Both the position numbers and the translations under genes were made by a program. DNA of 64,000 bases from Flavobacterium psychrotrophum (GTDB taxonomy: Bacteria > Bacteroidota > Bacteroidia > Flavobacteriales > Flavobacteriaceae), in assembly GCF_003403075.1 (NCBI RefSeq), contig NZ_CP031557.1:1612001-1676000 (forward strand), read 5' to 3'. Numbering within the stretch: position 1 is the stretch's first letter; every line of letters starts with the position of its first letter. A model generated the notes under the pieces. The model had not been told where the DNA came from. It did not search any database and worked only from the letters and a program-made list of their open reading frames with translations. Shown piece after piece: positions 9,741-18,932 of this stretch.

Positions 9741-9787
9741 AAAAGGCACTAATTTCACAAATTATCGTGTGAAATTAGTGCCTTTTT
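9741..9787. terminator. Bidirectional hairpin terminator
   Basis: AAAAGGCACTAATTTCACA pairs with TGTGAAATTAGTGCCTTTT across an 8-base loop, giving a perfect stem of about 19 bp with A/T runs on both sides. It sits between the converging helicase and DUF5686 genes. Confidence 0.92.
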
Positions 9788-9811
9788 GTGGCTTTAAATA
9801 GTAAGGGTGTC

Positions 9812-12283
9812 CTACATTCCTAAAGAGAACATAACCCCGTTTGTAGATACGTTGCTCTGAACAGAATGTACATAGTCTACACGTAATCCCCTGAAAGAGC
9901 CAATGCCTATGTTGCCAAAGCCTGCTGTAAACTCATGATACGGTGCCCTATCCGGTGTTATAAGGCTGTGGTAGCCCACAATTAGGTTCCATTGCAATAC
10001 GTTAAGCAGCGGTATCTTATTCATGATAAAGCCTTTGGTATTAAGCTCACTATGAAATTCAAGGTAAGCATTGTTAGTGCTTTGGGTATAATATGGCAGC
10101 ATATTAAAGGCTTTCAGTCGTTGTTCATCATCTGCTACAACGTGGGTCTGGTTACCATTAAAGTGTTTATAATCTACAAACGAAATACCGTCTGCACCAA
10201 AGAATTTACCTGCATTCAATCCTAACCCAAGATCGCCTTTGTTGCCTAAAGATGTATTGTATGTACTGGTTAGGCTTACAAAATCGTATTTATACTTATC
10301 ATCATTTGCGGCAAAAGCCTTTTGGTATAAGAAAGATACCTTAGGATATTTTTCCCGGTCTAATGGCATCCTGCCTCCACCCGGGTAACTAATATACTTA
10401 TATGGCCAGATGATACTTCCGCCAATGCTTGCCTTAGTTACATAATGTGTTGCAAACGGCGCCGACGTAAAATTATATGGCTCCAGCGGATTGTTTGAGG
10501 TATAAATATCGTCGTTTTTTATAAGAACATAATCGGTATTATTATACAGTGCCTTGCGCCTTGAATACTCTATATATCCTGTGAGCGATAGCCAACTGAA
10601 TGGGCTACGGCTGTATGATAAGCCTAAATAAGTCTTATCGTAAAGCTTCATGTAATTATCTTTAAATACCAGTGAACTAATAGTGTTAATTAATGGTGTA
10701 ATAGGTTCGTTAGGGTTAAATTGCTTAATAGCATTACCACCGCTTATTGTAAAAGTTCCCACTTTTTTAAAACCTTTACCAATAGTTCCCTCAACCCTTA
10801 GCCTGTCTTCGGCAAGGCCATAATCAAAAGAGGCATCGGCATAGAAATAAGATGTTTTTTTACCCCAGCGAGAGTAACTTAACTTGGTATGTGTGTTCCA
10901 TCCCTGTACCGTGTTGTACATTGGTATTGCAAGTCCGTCATATTTAAAACGAACGGTTTTGCCAACGGCAGTATCCTTATCGGTCTTGTAATAATCATAC
11001 CCTGTTATAAAATCAAAGAAATGATATTTGTTTCGCACCCTTGCAATAGAGTCTAATCGGGCAGGGTCGTTACGCACCGTTTTAATACTGTCTTTCTTTA
11101 CATAGTCCCGTGTTTCTTCTTCCGTAAGCGGAACCGGTCGCACGGTATTCCAGTATAGGCTGTCTTTTTTATTGGCATCCTTATCATAAGATACTACTTC
11201 GCGCCCAAATGTCTTTTTATCAAAATGGTTGTGAAATATATAATTACTGTATACATGGGTAAATTTACCCGAGAAGTTTATACCAAACATCCCCGCTTTA
11301 AAGTCAAAGGTTTGCGAGTTTTTTGCCCAGATGCCTGTAGACGGGTTATAACTAAAATTTTGTTGCAGGTTAAGGGTTTGCAGCGGTGGCACTTGCACAC
11401 GGTAGCCTTTAATGTCTACATCTAATGCATAGATGGCCCAACTTTGGCTTACAATATAAATGTATCCTTCAAAAACCGGCTCTTTGTCGCGCCTTGGAAT
11501 GATTTTGATCTTGTTGATCTCATTGCCATTTTCATCAAAAAAGCTGCCTTCAAATTTATAACGGTAATAGCCCAGCGCTCCTTTTGCTAATGGCGAAACC
11601 ATATTGATCTCAAACTCTACATTATCATTATAAAAGTTGTAGAATGTACCCAGTGCTGTATTATAGCTAAAACCATTATCGCTACCGCTTACCTTACTGG
11701 CTATAATACGTTCTTTAAGGTTATCGGGCTGCTCAAAAGTAAGGTGTGATACTGTTTCGCTTAGATACATGACACCTTTACCCGTACTGTCTACAGAGCC
11801 TTCCGGGGTTTCTACCTTCATACCCATAATCCTTTTTGGCAGGTTGGCAACTCTAAAAATACCCTTGCTGTAAAAATCGGCTTCAAAGCGGCCGGCTTTT
11901 TCGCTGTTTATTTTTTTATTGGCAATAGCCTGGCGGATAATTGCGTAGGCAGGATCTTCGCTATTGCTTACCACCACTTCTTTTAATTCATAGTTTTCAT
12001 CTTCAAGAACAACATCAAGTGTATGAGGAAGGGTAATAGCATTTACCGGAATTTTTTTTGTTTTGTAGCCAATGCTCTGAAAAACAAGTGTGTATTTACC
12101 TGGTTGTTTAACGCCTATTTCATAACCGCCATTTTCGTTTGCTGTAGTGTTATTATAAGTGTTTTCTATAGCAACAGCAACAAAGGGCAGTCCTTGTCCG
12201 GCTTTATCCGTTATTTTTCCCTTGATCTGGGCATTCATGGCAATCCCTGCCAACATAAAAATTAGAAAGAACAGTTTTTTCAT
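9812..12283 (-). CDS. DUF5686 outer-membrane protein with carboxypeptidase-regulatory domain
   Basis: The 823-residue protein opens with a signal peptide (MKKLFFLIFMLAGIAMNA). A CarboxypepD_reg-like beta-sandwich follows (about residues 20-105: KGKITDKAGQGLPFVAVAIENT...GGYEIGV). A long DUF5686 region then shows the alternating aromatic pattern of outer-membrane strands towards the C-terminus. The architecture resembles TonB-dependent receptors but lacks the plug and TonB-box features. The family is common in Bacteroidetes, located in the outer membrane, with no agreed substrate. Some 170 bases without other genes precede it, shared with the divergent small gene at 12481. Confidence 0.9.
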   Translation of the reverse strand: MKKLFFLIFMLAGIAMNAQIKGKITDKAGQGLPFVAVAIENTYNNTTANENGGYEIGVKQPGKYTLVFQSIGYKTKKIPVNAITLPHTLDVVLEDENYELKEVVVSNSEDPAYAIIRQAIANKKINSEKAGRFEADFYSKGIFRVANLPKRIMGMKVETPEGSVDSTGKGVMYLSETVSHLTFEQPDNLKERIIASKVSGSDNGFSYNTALGTFYNFYNDNVEFEINMVSPLAKGALGYYRYKFEGSFFDENGNEINKIKIIPRRDKEPVFEGYIYIVSQSWAIYALDVDIKGYRVQVPPLQTLNLQQNFSYNPSTGIWAKNSQTFDFKAGMFGINFSGKFTHVYSNYIFHNHFDKKTFGREVVSYDKDANKKDSLYWNTVRPVPLTEEETRDYVKKDSIKTVRNDPARLDSIARVRNKYHFFDFITGYDYYKTDKDTAVGKTVRFKYDGLAIPMYNTVQGWNTHTKLSYSRWGKKTSYFYADASFDYGLAEDRLRVEGTIGKGFKKVGTFTISGGNAIKQFNPNEPITPLINTISSLVFKDNYMKLYDKTYLGLSYSRSPFSWLSLTGYIEYSRRKALYNNTDYVLIKNDDIYTSNNPLEPYNFTSAPFATHYVTKASIGGSIIWPYKYISYPGGGRMPLDREKYPKVSFLYQKAFAANDDKYKYDFVSLTSTYNTSLGNKGDLGLGLNAGKFFGADGISFVDYKHFNGNQTHVVADDEQRLKAFNMLPYYTQSTNNAYLEFHSELNTKGFIMNKIPLLNVLQWNLIVGYHSLITPDRAPYHEFTAGFGNIGIGSFRGLRVDYVHSVQSNVSTNGVMFSLGM

Positions 12284-12480
12284 GTAGTGGTTTTATTGGT
12301 GATTTAGGTTATTTGGGAAATCCCGCTATGTTTCCTTAGACGGGTAAAAAGTTTAATTGGTTGCATCGGTCTGAAAAAAAACAAAACTTTAACAGGATTT
12401 CTTCCGTAAAAATAAACGACGGTTAGTAAGTTTAATTGCCCGTGCGGTAAAAAATGGATGAGAAGCCTTATTTTTGCGAA

Positions 12481-12864
12481 ATGAAAAATGCCTGCCTGTA
12501 TTTATTGATAATTATAACAGCCGCTTACAGTACAGGCCTGTCTGAACTGGCTAAAACTCCTGCGTTCATCAGTCATTACAAAGAACATAGGGCAGATAAT
12601 TCGGCAAGCGGATTGCATGAATTTATCAGTATGCACTACTTTGGGCACGACAAAAAAGACGATGACCGCCAAAAGGACGAAGCACTCCCTTTTAAAAACC
12701 ATCATAATAAACCATCGGTTTATACTAAAGCCGAGGTTGCTTATCCCGACATTTTTCCGTTTAAATATACCATTGCAAAAAAAGTAATCCCTTATCGTGA
12801 GGGATGTTTAGCTTTAGATGTTGCTCTTGCTTTTTTCCGCCCTCCGTGTGTAACGGTTTGTTAA
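12481..12864 (+). CDS. Small secreted His/Asp/Lys-rich protein of unknown function
   Basis: The protein is 127 residues from the ATG at 12481; the frame extends to 12454 but the extension is not signal-like. It begins with a hydrophobic signal segment (NACLYLLIIITAAY). The middle is hydrophilic, with HYFGHDKKDDDRQKDEALPFK followed by NHHNKP, a metal-binding-like composition, and the end is PPCVTVC. It lies 41 bases before a CDF metal exporter gene, which suggests but does not prove a role in metal handling. A -7-like TATTTTTG at 12469-12476 sits only four bases before the ATG, so either the message is nearly leaderless or this box is fortuitous. Confidence 0.65.
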   Translation: MKNACLYLLIIITAAYSTGLSELAKTPAFISHYKEHRADNSASGLHEFISMHYFGHDKKDDDRQKDEALPFKNHHNKPSVYTKAEVAYPDIFPFKYTIAKKVIPYREGCLALDVALAFFRPPCVTVC

Positions 12865-12905
12865 TCTCAGACCCGGAATTATTGTATATTTAAAACCATT
12901 TAAAA

Positions 12906-13805
12906 ATGGAAAAAAAAGTTATTGCCCCAACGCCCGAGGCCGGACTTAAAACCACCCTTATTGGCATCGTGATCAGTACTATACTGGCGGTAATTAAAGC
13001 GCTTGGAGGTATATTTGGAAACTCATACGCGCTTATTGCCGATGCCATAGAAAGCACCACCGATATTGTAACCAGCGGTATGCTGTACATAGGCCTTAAA
13101 TGGAGCGTGCGCCCGGCAGACAGCAAGCACCCTTATGGGCATGGTAAAGCCGAAGCGCTTATAGCCCTTGGTATCGCTCTTGCACTTTGTGTGGCGGCTG
13201 TAATTATTTCGGTAGAAAGCGTACACAACATACAAACCCCACACAAAGCGCCTAAGCCTTTTACCCTTATTATACTCGCCGTCGTAATTATTACCAAAGA
13301 GCTACTGTACAGATTTGTAATAAAAACCGGTGAAGAACTGGATAGTGGAGCCGTTAAGGCTGATGCATTTCATCATCGTAGCGATGCTATAAGTAGTGGT
13401 GCTGCCTTTATAGGCATTACCATTGGTATCATTGGCGGGCCGGGTTATGAGGTAGCAGATGACTGGGCTGCACTTATGGCTGCTGTTGTAATAGTTATTA
13501 ATGCCTGGCTTATAGCGCGCCCCGCACTTGGCGAGTTACTGGATGAAGAATTACAGCCTGAACTTAACATTCGTGTAAGGGAAATTGCAGCAGAAGTTGC
13601 CGGTGTTGTAATGGTCGAAAAATGCCATATCCGTAAGATGGGGTTGCAAAGCCATGCCGATATGCACGTTTGGGTTAATAAAGACCTCACAGTAGAGCAG
13701 GGGCATAACATAGCCCACGCCGTTCAGGATCATATACAAAGCATACTGCCACAGTTTGCACAAATCCACATACATATAGAGCCGGATGGTCGCTCTGATA
13801 TTTAA
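12906..13805 (+). CDS. Cation diffusion facilitator (CDF) metal efflux protein
   Basis: The 299-residue protein has about six transmembrane helices and a cytoplasmic C-terminal domain, as in ZitB/FieF. The first metal site is in helix 2 (ADAIESTTD). The second is in helix 5 (DAFHHRSDA, HxxxD). KHPYGHGKAEAL between helices 2 and 3 is the CDF signature loop. The C-terminal part (about residues 210-295) is the ferredoxin-like dimerisation domain ending in HIHIEPDG. It exports divalent metals such as Zn, Fe, Co or Cd by proton antiport. The preferred ion cannot be fixed from sequence. It probably forms one transcript with 12481-12864 and the cytochrome gene 26 bases downstream. Confidence 0.93.
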   Translation: MEKKVIAPTPEAGLKTTLIGIVISTILAVIKALGGIFGNSYALIADAIESTTDIVTSGMLYIGLKWSVRPADSKHPYGHGKAEALIALGIALALCVAAVIISVESVHNIQTPHKAPKPFTLIILAVVIITKELLYRFVIKTGEELDSGAVKADAFHHRSDAISSGAAFIGITIGIIGGPGYEVADDWAALMAAVVIVINAWLIARPALGELLDEELQPELNIRVREIAAEVAGVVMVEKCHIRKMGLQSHADMHVWVNKDLTVEQGHNIAHAVQDHIQSILPQFAQIHIHIEPDGRSDI

Positions 13806-13831
13806 TCAAAATCCAAAAACAACATATTATC

Positions 13832-14407
13832 ATGAAAGATAAACGATTTAACCTTGCTTCAAGGCTGATACACTGGGCTATTGCCTTTACTTTTTTATAC
13901 CTGTTACTTACCGTGCTGCTTCGGATGGGCTGGATGAACAAGAACAATATGGGAAGCATTATGCAAAATGGCCTTGCCGAAAAAGGTGTTACCATAGATG
14001 ATGATACAGCGGGTACTGTTGCTAAGCAGGTGCGCCGCCCTATGTGGGGTACACATACCATTGCAGGCTATGTGCTTGTAGGTTTATACATTATACGCAT
14101 GATTATTTTTGCGGTGCAGGGCATTACATTTGGCAGTCCATTTAAAAAAGACAGTACAACTTACCAACGTTTTCGGTCGTGGGTATATTTACTTTTTTAT
14201 GTATTTGTGGCAGTTTCATTGATTACAGGATTGTTGATAGAGTTTGGCCCCGATAGCATACACGAGCCAAGTGAAGAGATTCACAAACTATCGCTTTACT
14301 ATATGGTTAGTTTTATTGCACTGCACCTGGCAGGCGTTGTTATTGCCGATGGTGGTAAAGAGCGCGGCATCATTTCTAAAATGGTAAGTGGGGAGGAGCC
14401 TGCTTAA
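13832..14407 (+). CDS. Cytochrome b561-type membrane protein
   Basis: The 191-residue protein has four hydrophobic helices. Histidines sit where b-type haem ligands are expected: RLIHWAIAF in helix 1, GTHTIAGYVLVG in helix 2, and HKLSLYYMVSFIALHLAG in the last helices. This is the cytochrome b/b6 or b561 domain that moves electrons within the inner membrane. An insert after helix 1 (about residues 40-70) with many Gly and Asn is longer than in the minimal family. It follows the CDF gene by 26 bases on the same strand and ends before a strong terminator. Confidence 0.88.
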   Translation: MKDKRFNLASRLIHWAIAFTFLYLLLTVLLRMGWMNKNNMGSIMQNGLAEKGVTIDDDTAGTVAKQVRRPMWGTHTIAGYVLVGLYIIRMIIFAVQGITFGSPFKKDSTTYQRFRSWVYLLFYVFVAVSLITGLLIEFGPDSIHEPSEEIHKLSLYYMVSFIALHLAGVVIADGGKERGIISKMVSGEEPA

Positions 14408-14431
14408 TACCTTTTATATATGTCTAGAAAT

Positions 14432-14470
14432 AAAATGAGGAACCTGATTATAGGTTCCTCATTTGTTTTA
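14432..14470. terminator. Bidirectional hairpin terminator
   Basis: AAATGAGGAACCT pairs with AGGTTCCTCATTT around a six-base loop, followed by GTTTTATC. It separates the converging cytochrome and beta-glucosidase genes. Confidence 0.88.
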
Positions 14471-14490
14471 TCAGATGACTAAAGTCTTGA

Positions 14491-16962
14491 TTATTTTACA
14501 GTAACGGTGCCCTTAAGTTTTATATCTGCAGATGATGAACCTACCAGGATTTCAAATGTTCCGGCATCGTAACCAAAGGCTTTTTTATCATCTTTCCAGT
14601 ACGAAAAAGCATCTTTATCTAACTGAACAGTAACGGTTTTACTTTCGTCTTTTTTAAGCATTACTTTAGTAAAGGCTTTCAATTCTTTTACAGGGCGTGC
14701 AACCGGGCTGTTAACCTGTCTTACGTAAACCTGTGCAACTTCTGCGCCATCATAATCTCCTGAATTCTCAATGCTGAAAGTAAGATTGACATCTGTTTTG
14801 CCATTAGAAGTTATCGCCATATCGGTATAGTCAAACGTAGTATATGATAAACCAAAACCGAACGGGAATTGTGGTTTTACATCACTATGGTCATAATAAC
14901 GGTAACCTATGTCAAGACCTTCTTTATACAATACATGTTTGTCGCCATCGGCATCATAATAGTTGTTAAAGGTAGGGTTGTCTTCCCATTTCTTTTCAAA
15001 ACTTGCGGGTAACTTACCGCTTGGGTTTACTTTTCCGGTAAGTATTTCACCTATGGCGGTACCACCTTCCTGACCCGGATACCAGGCGTGAAGCAAACCT
15101 TTTATATTACCCAACCACGGCTGCATATCTACATTTCCGCCAGAATTTAGCACTACTACGGTATTGGCATTTGCTTTAGCAACGGCGCTTATCAGCTGGT
15201 CATGGTATTCCGGCAGTTTAAAAGTACGGTCAGAGCCTTCACTTTCAGATGAACCGTTATAACCTACGGAAACGATAGCTACATCTGCAGCCTTAGCGGC
15301 TTTAACCGCCTCGCTAAAGTCTACATTGTCCTGGTATACGGCAAATGAAATTTGCGCACCACCGCCATGCTCATAATATTCCAGCTTAAAACTGTAATCT
15401 TTGCCTGCTTTAAGTGTAATGTCTTTGCTCTGCACTACAGCTGCATGGTCGCCCCACATTTCGATTACCTTTTCGCCGTCTACGAACAGTCGGAAACCAT
15501 CATCGCCTTTAACGCTAAATTTATATGTGCCTGCCTTTTCTACACGTACCACACCGGTGTAGCGTGCCGAAAAATTATCGGCACCAATACCTTTAATACC
15601 TGTTTCTCCTCCCCAGGTATGGTTAATGCTTTTCTCGGTTTGCTGGGTTACGGCATCGCCTTCAAGATCCATATTATTAAAATAAGATGCTTTTACACCT
15701 TTGGTCTTAGAGCCTTTATCAAGGTACAGGGGAGAGTTATCGGCATAGTTTTCCATTTGTGGTATGCTGTTGGGTACATAAACCACTTTAGCACCCGGAG
15801 CAGCTGCTTTTATACCTTTTAGCAAACTGGTGTAGTGGAATGGTTCTGTAAACGAACTACCGCCACCGGCAGGGTTTAGGTCGGCGTTAGGGCCTATAAC
15901 AGCTATGGTTTTCACCTTGTTTTGCAGCGGCAGTATATTGTCGTTTTTAAGAAGCACGACACCGCCACGGGCAAGATCTAACGCTACAGCCTCGCTCTGG
16001 GTATTTGCCTTCAGCGGGCTCACAGCCTCATAAGGTGTGTCATAAAATCCGAAGCGGAAGATAACCCTCAATATCCTGCGTATCTTATCATTAATCAATT
16101 CTTCGGTAATGGTTTCGTTTTGTAATGCCGGCATCAGGTTTTTACGGTTCATAAAAGCACCGTTTGGCATTTCCAGGTCCAGGCCACCTTTAGCCGCAGC
16201 CACACCATCATAGGTAGCTACCCAATCGCTCATCACGATACCGTCAAACTTCCATTCGTTTTTAAGTATATCGTTATTAAGATGATTGTTTTGTGTAGCA
16301 TGCTCACCATTAATAAGGTTATAACTGTCCATAACTGCAGCTACATGGCCTTTTGTTACCGCAGCTTTAAACGCGGGCAGGTATATTTCGCGCAGGGTGC
16401 GCTCGTCCATATCGCTGCTTACATTGTTACGGTCCCATTCCTGGTTGTTGGCTGCAAAGTGTTTTATCGTGGCTACTACGCCTTTGCTCTGCACACCATT
16501 TATGTAAGCCACTGCCATTTCTCCAGCCAGGTAAGGGTCTTCGCCCATGTACTCAAAGTTACGCCCGTTCATGGGCGCACGGTAAATATTTACACCCGGG
16601 GCTAATAGTATATGTACACCACGCTCGCGGGCATCGTTACCCAGGGCTTCGCCAAGACGTTTTGCAAGCGCGGTATCCCAGGTTGCAGCACTTAGTATGC
16701 TGGCAGGGTAGGCTGTAGTATTACCATAGTTACGGGTACCCACAGGGCCATCGGTCATCTTAATCTGTGGCAGGCCAAGGCGTTCTATCGGGCGGATGTA
16801 AAAATCATTGTAACCGCCTATGTAGTCAATCTTTTCCTCAAGGGTCATTTCCTTAAGAAGTGTATTAACACGGTCTTCAACAGTAGCCTTTTTATCTTTA
16901 TAAGTTTGGGAGAATACCGGCAGGTACAGCAATACCGCGGCAATAAGTAATCGATTTCGCAT
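14491..16962 (-). CDS. Secreted GH3 beta-glucosidase with PA14 domain
   Basis: The 823-residue glycoside hydrolase family 3 enzyme has a signal peptide (LLIAAVLLYLPVFSQ). The N-terminal barrel shows KMTDGPVGTR, KHFAANNQEWDR and GIVMSDW, whose Asp (about residue 244) is the catalytic nucleophile. The C-terminal alpha/beta domain is split by a PA14 insert (about residues 430-555: AGTYKFSVKGDDGFRLFVDG), a carbohydrate-binding module seen in many Bacteroidetes GH3 enzymes. A fibronectin III-like domain ends the protein. The expected reaction is release of terminal beta-linked glucose in the periplasm. No SusC/SusD pair or other CAZyme is nearby, so it is not part of a visible polysaccharide utilisation locus. 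Confidence 0.93.
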   Translation of the reverse strand: MRNRLLIAAVLLYLPVFSQTYKDKKATVEDRVNTLLKEMTLEEKIDYIGGYNDFYIRPIERLGLPQIKMTDGPVGTRNYGNTTAYPASILSAATWDTALAKRLGEALGNDARERGVHILLAPGVNIYRAPMNGRNFEYMGEDPYLAGEMAVAYINGVQSKGVVATIKHFAANNQEWDRNNVSSDMDERTLREIYLPAFKAAVTKGHVAAVMDSYNLINGEHATQNNHLNNDILKNEWKFDGIVMSDWVATYDGVAAAKGGLDLEMPNGAFMNRKNLMPALQNETITEELINDKIRRILRVIFRFGFYDTPYEAVSPLKANTQSEAVALDLARGGVVLLKNDNILPLQNKVKTIAVIGPNADLNPAGGGSSFTEPFHYTSLLKGIKAAAPGAKVVYVPNSIPQMENYADNSPLYLDKGSKTKGVKASYFNNMDLEGDAVTQQTEKSINHTWGGETGIKGIGADNFSARYTGVVRVEKAGTYKFSVKGDDGFRLFVDGEKVIEMWGDHAAVVQSKDITLKAGKDYSFKLEYYEHGGGAQISFAVYQDNVDFSEAVKAAKAADVAIVSVGYNGSSESEGSDRTFKLPEYHDQLISAVAKANANTVVVLNSGGNVDMQPWLGNIKGLLHAWYPGQEGGTAIGEILTGKVNPSGKLPASFEKKWEDNPTFNNYYDADGDKHVLYKEGLDIGYRYYDHSDVKPQFPFGFGLSYTTFDYTDMAITSNGKTDVNLTFSIENSGDYDGAEVAQVYVRQVNSPVARPVKELKAFTKVMLKKDESKTVTVQLDKDAFSYWKDDKKAFGYDAGTFEILVGSSSADIKLKGTVTVK

Positions 16963-17131
16963 TATGAGATGTTTTGGATTTTGTATAGCTAATTTAGGAA
17001 AATATTTACATCCTCAATTTATTTCAATGTTATATTCATCCTTAGAAAATCTTCTATATTTTACCAAAAAACGAATGGGAAACCATAGATCAGTGGCAGC
17101 ATTTTAAAATGTGCATACTGCCATAAACAGT

Positions 17132-17186
17132 AAAAAGCCGTGCCTTTACCTGCCTGGTTATTGACAGCCTTAAAGGAACGACTTTT
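17132..17186 (-). terminator. Hairpin terminator after the nucleoside phosphorylase
   Basis: AAAAGCCGTGCCTTTA pairs with TAAAGGAACGACTTTT with two mismatches. On the minus strand the hairpin is followed by TTTTTACTG, and it lies just past the stop codon at 17207. Confidence 0.7.
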
Positions 17187-17206
17187 AAGATATTATTGAA
17201 AATAGG

Positions 17207-18079
17207 CTATTGCGCTATTTTATCAAGCGTATAACTAATAAGATTATTTACAGCAGCGTAAGGATCTGCACTAAACGTACCCGAAGCCCTGTTAGCAATA
17301 ATGGCATTCATAGAAAGCGCATTGTGACCTAATAGTGCAGACAGCCCGTAAATAGCGGCCGTTTCCATCTCAAGGTTGGTAACGCGGTTGCTGTTAAAGT
17401 TAAAGCTATCCATTTTGCTGTTCAGGCTGCTGTCTTGTATACCAAGTCGCAATACACGCCCCTGTGGCCCGTAAAATCCACCCGCTGTAGCAGTAATACC
17501 TTTATGGATATCCGGAGTGTAAAGCAGTTCCTGTAATACTTTACTGCCACGTACAGCATACGGACGGCCTTTGCGAATATCCCACGATGTGTGGTTTATA
17601 AAGGCATCTTCCAAAGCGCTGTCTGTAACCTTGCTTACTTCATAAGAGCGCAGCATATTATCGAGCCCCAGCGCAAATTCAGACATTACGATACTGTCTA
17701 CAGGAATATCTGTATGCAATGAACCCGATGTACCCACACGAATGATATTTAGCGATGTAAGATTTTCTTTCGGGAGGCGTGTTTGCAGGTCGATATTAAC
17801 AAGCGCATCAAGCTCGTTCATTACAATATCAATATTATCCGGCCCAATACCGGTAGACATTACCGTAATGCGTTTGCCTTTATAGGTACCTGTCTGGGTT
17901 TTAAATTCGCGCTTTTGTGTCGAAAACTCTATACTGTCAAAATACGATGTTATTTTTGCCACACGATCCTGGTCGCCCACAAAAATAATGTCATGCGCTA
18001 TATTTTCCGGTTTCAGGTTCAGGTGGTAAACGCTGCCATCCGGATTAAGGATAAGTTCAGATTCCTGTATGTTACTCAT
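17207..18079 (-). CDS. Nucleoside phosphorylase (uridine/purine phosphorylase superfamily)
   Basis: The 290-residue protein has the PNP_UDP_1 fold features: FVGDQDRV at the start of the domain, MSTGIGPDNI near residue 75, IRVGTSGSLH near residue 115, and TNLEMETAAIYGL near residue 240, the nucleoside and ribose contact block with the MET-Glu motif. It splits a nucleoside with phosphate to give base and ribose-1-phosphate. Specificity is not settled by these motifs; annotation as uridine phosphorylase is common for such Bacteroidetes proteins. It follows the SUI1 gene by 14 bases, so the two probably share a transcript. Confidence 0.88.
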   Translation of the reverse strand: MSNIQESELILNPDGSVYHLNLKPENIAHDIIFVGDQDRVAKITSYFDSIEFSTQKREFKTQTGTYKGKRITVMSTGIGPDNIDIVMNELDALVNIDLQTRLPKENLTSLNIIRVGTSGSLHTDIPVDSIVMSEFALGLDNMLRSYEVSKVTDSALEDAFINHTSWDIRKGRPYAVRGSKVLQELLYTPDIHKGITATAGGFYGPQGRVLRLGIQDSSLNSKMDSFNFNSNRVTNLEMETAAIYGLSALLGHNALSMNAIIANRASGTFSADPYAAVNNLISYTLDKIAQ

Positions 18080-18093
18080 ATCGATTCTTGGTT

Positions 18094-18444
18094 TTAACCG
18101 CCCACGCGTTTTACTTTATAACCTTCTTTAGCAAGGAAATCCATTATTTTATCCCTGAAATTTCCCTGAATGATGATCTCATTATCTTTCGCCGATCCAC
18201 CTACACCGCATAGCGTTTTTAGCTGCTTGGCAAGCGCTTTAAGGTCATCCTCAGTCCCTTCAAAACCTTTTATAACAGTAGCTACTTTGCCGCCACGGTT
18301 TTTCTTGTCGAGATGGGCTTCCAGTTTTTGCTGGTTAGGGGCAGGGGTTTCCTGCTGCTCGTCGTTATTGTTTAACTCAAAGTCCTTATTGGTTGAAAAT
18401 ACAAACCCGCCAAGACTTTCTAAACTATTTAATTTCTTTCCCAT
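18094..18444 (-). CDS. SUI1/YciH-family translation factor
   Basis: The 116-residue protein has a variable N-terminal half and a C-terminal SUI1 (eIF1-like) domain. The domain is marked by RGGKVATVIKGFEG near residue 50, then LKTLCGVGGSAKDNEIIIQG and a basic YKVKRVGG end. This matches bacterial YciH, which influences start-codon selection and initiation fidelity. The gene lies between the GxxExxY cassette upstream and the nucleoside phosphorylase 14 bases downstream. Confidence 0.92.
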   Translation of the reverse strand: MGKKLNSLESLGGFVFSTNKDFELNNNDEQQETPAPNQQKLEAHLDKKNRGGKVATVIKGFEGTEDDLKALAKQLKTLCGVGGSAKDNEIIIQGNFRDKIMDFLAKEGYKVKRVGG

Positions 18445-18452
18445 ATTTATGA

Positions 18453-18915
18453 TGGAACGCGGATGCCGCGGATTAAGCGGATTTTCACGGATTTATTTAT
18501 TAATATTCTGAAATACTTTTCGCATAAATTCCGGCTTTTTGCCAAAATTCAAAAGTAGTCCAACTTCACATTGTGTACTTCTTAAGTAATTTACTATTTG
18601 ATGCTCAAATTCTTCTGTCAGGTAATCACAAGCTTTAAGCTCTAGAATCACTAGGTCATTTACAATAATATCAGCAAAATAATCTCCAACAGGTATTTCT
18701 TTGTAATATACAGTAATTTTTCGCTGCGCTTCCACACTTAACCCTCTTAATTTTAATTCGTGGAATAGTGCGTTTTGATATACTCTTTCTAAAAAGCCAT
18801 AGCCGAGCTCATTATAAACATCATAAAAAGCTTTTAAAATCTGACCTGTCAATTCTTCGTGTAACATAAATAGAAATCTGTGAAAATCCGCTTAATTCGT
18901 GGCATCCGCGTTCCA
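18453..18915. mobile_element. GxxExxY gene cassette bounded by 42-bp inverted repeats
   Basis: The left arm (18453-18494) and right arm (18874-18915) are inverted copies with 39 of 42 positions identical; all three differences are G in the left arm against A in the right. The arms enclose only the GxxExxY gene, and the left arm overlaps its stop codon by two bases. The unit sits between two minus-strand genes without damaging either. Its arms share the GCCACGAATTA core with the gene-less palindrome at 25252-25322. Mobility is inferred from this structure; no transposase is present. Confidence 0.7.
18493..18867 (-). CDS. GxxExxY protein (PD-(D/E)XK nuclease-like fold)
   Basis: The 124-residue protein carries the family's namesake motif as GFLERVY near residue 24. 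It also carries a nuclease-type core: DYFADII followed by ILELKA (Asp, then ExK, about residues 61-78), the arrangement of PD-(D/E)XK enzymes. The family often occurs in several copies per genome in Bacteroidetes and relatives, and its function is not established. The gene is enclosed by long inverted repeats, so I infer it is cargo of, or agent for, a small mobile cassette. No promoter box is evident inside the arms. Confidence 0.88.
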   Translation of the reverse strand: MLHEELTGQILKAFYDVYNELGYGFLERVYQNALFHELKLRGLSVEAQRKITVYYKEIPVGDYFADIIVNDLVILELKACDYLTEEFEHQIVNYLRSTQCEVGLLLNFGKKPEFMRKVFQNINK

Positions 18916-18932
18916 TTAATCTTTATTGCATA

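Noticed and set aside
14491-16962. Polysaccharide utilisation locus around the GH3 gene
   Set aside because: No SusC/SusD pair, sulfatase or second CAZyme is adjacent; the enzyme stands alone.
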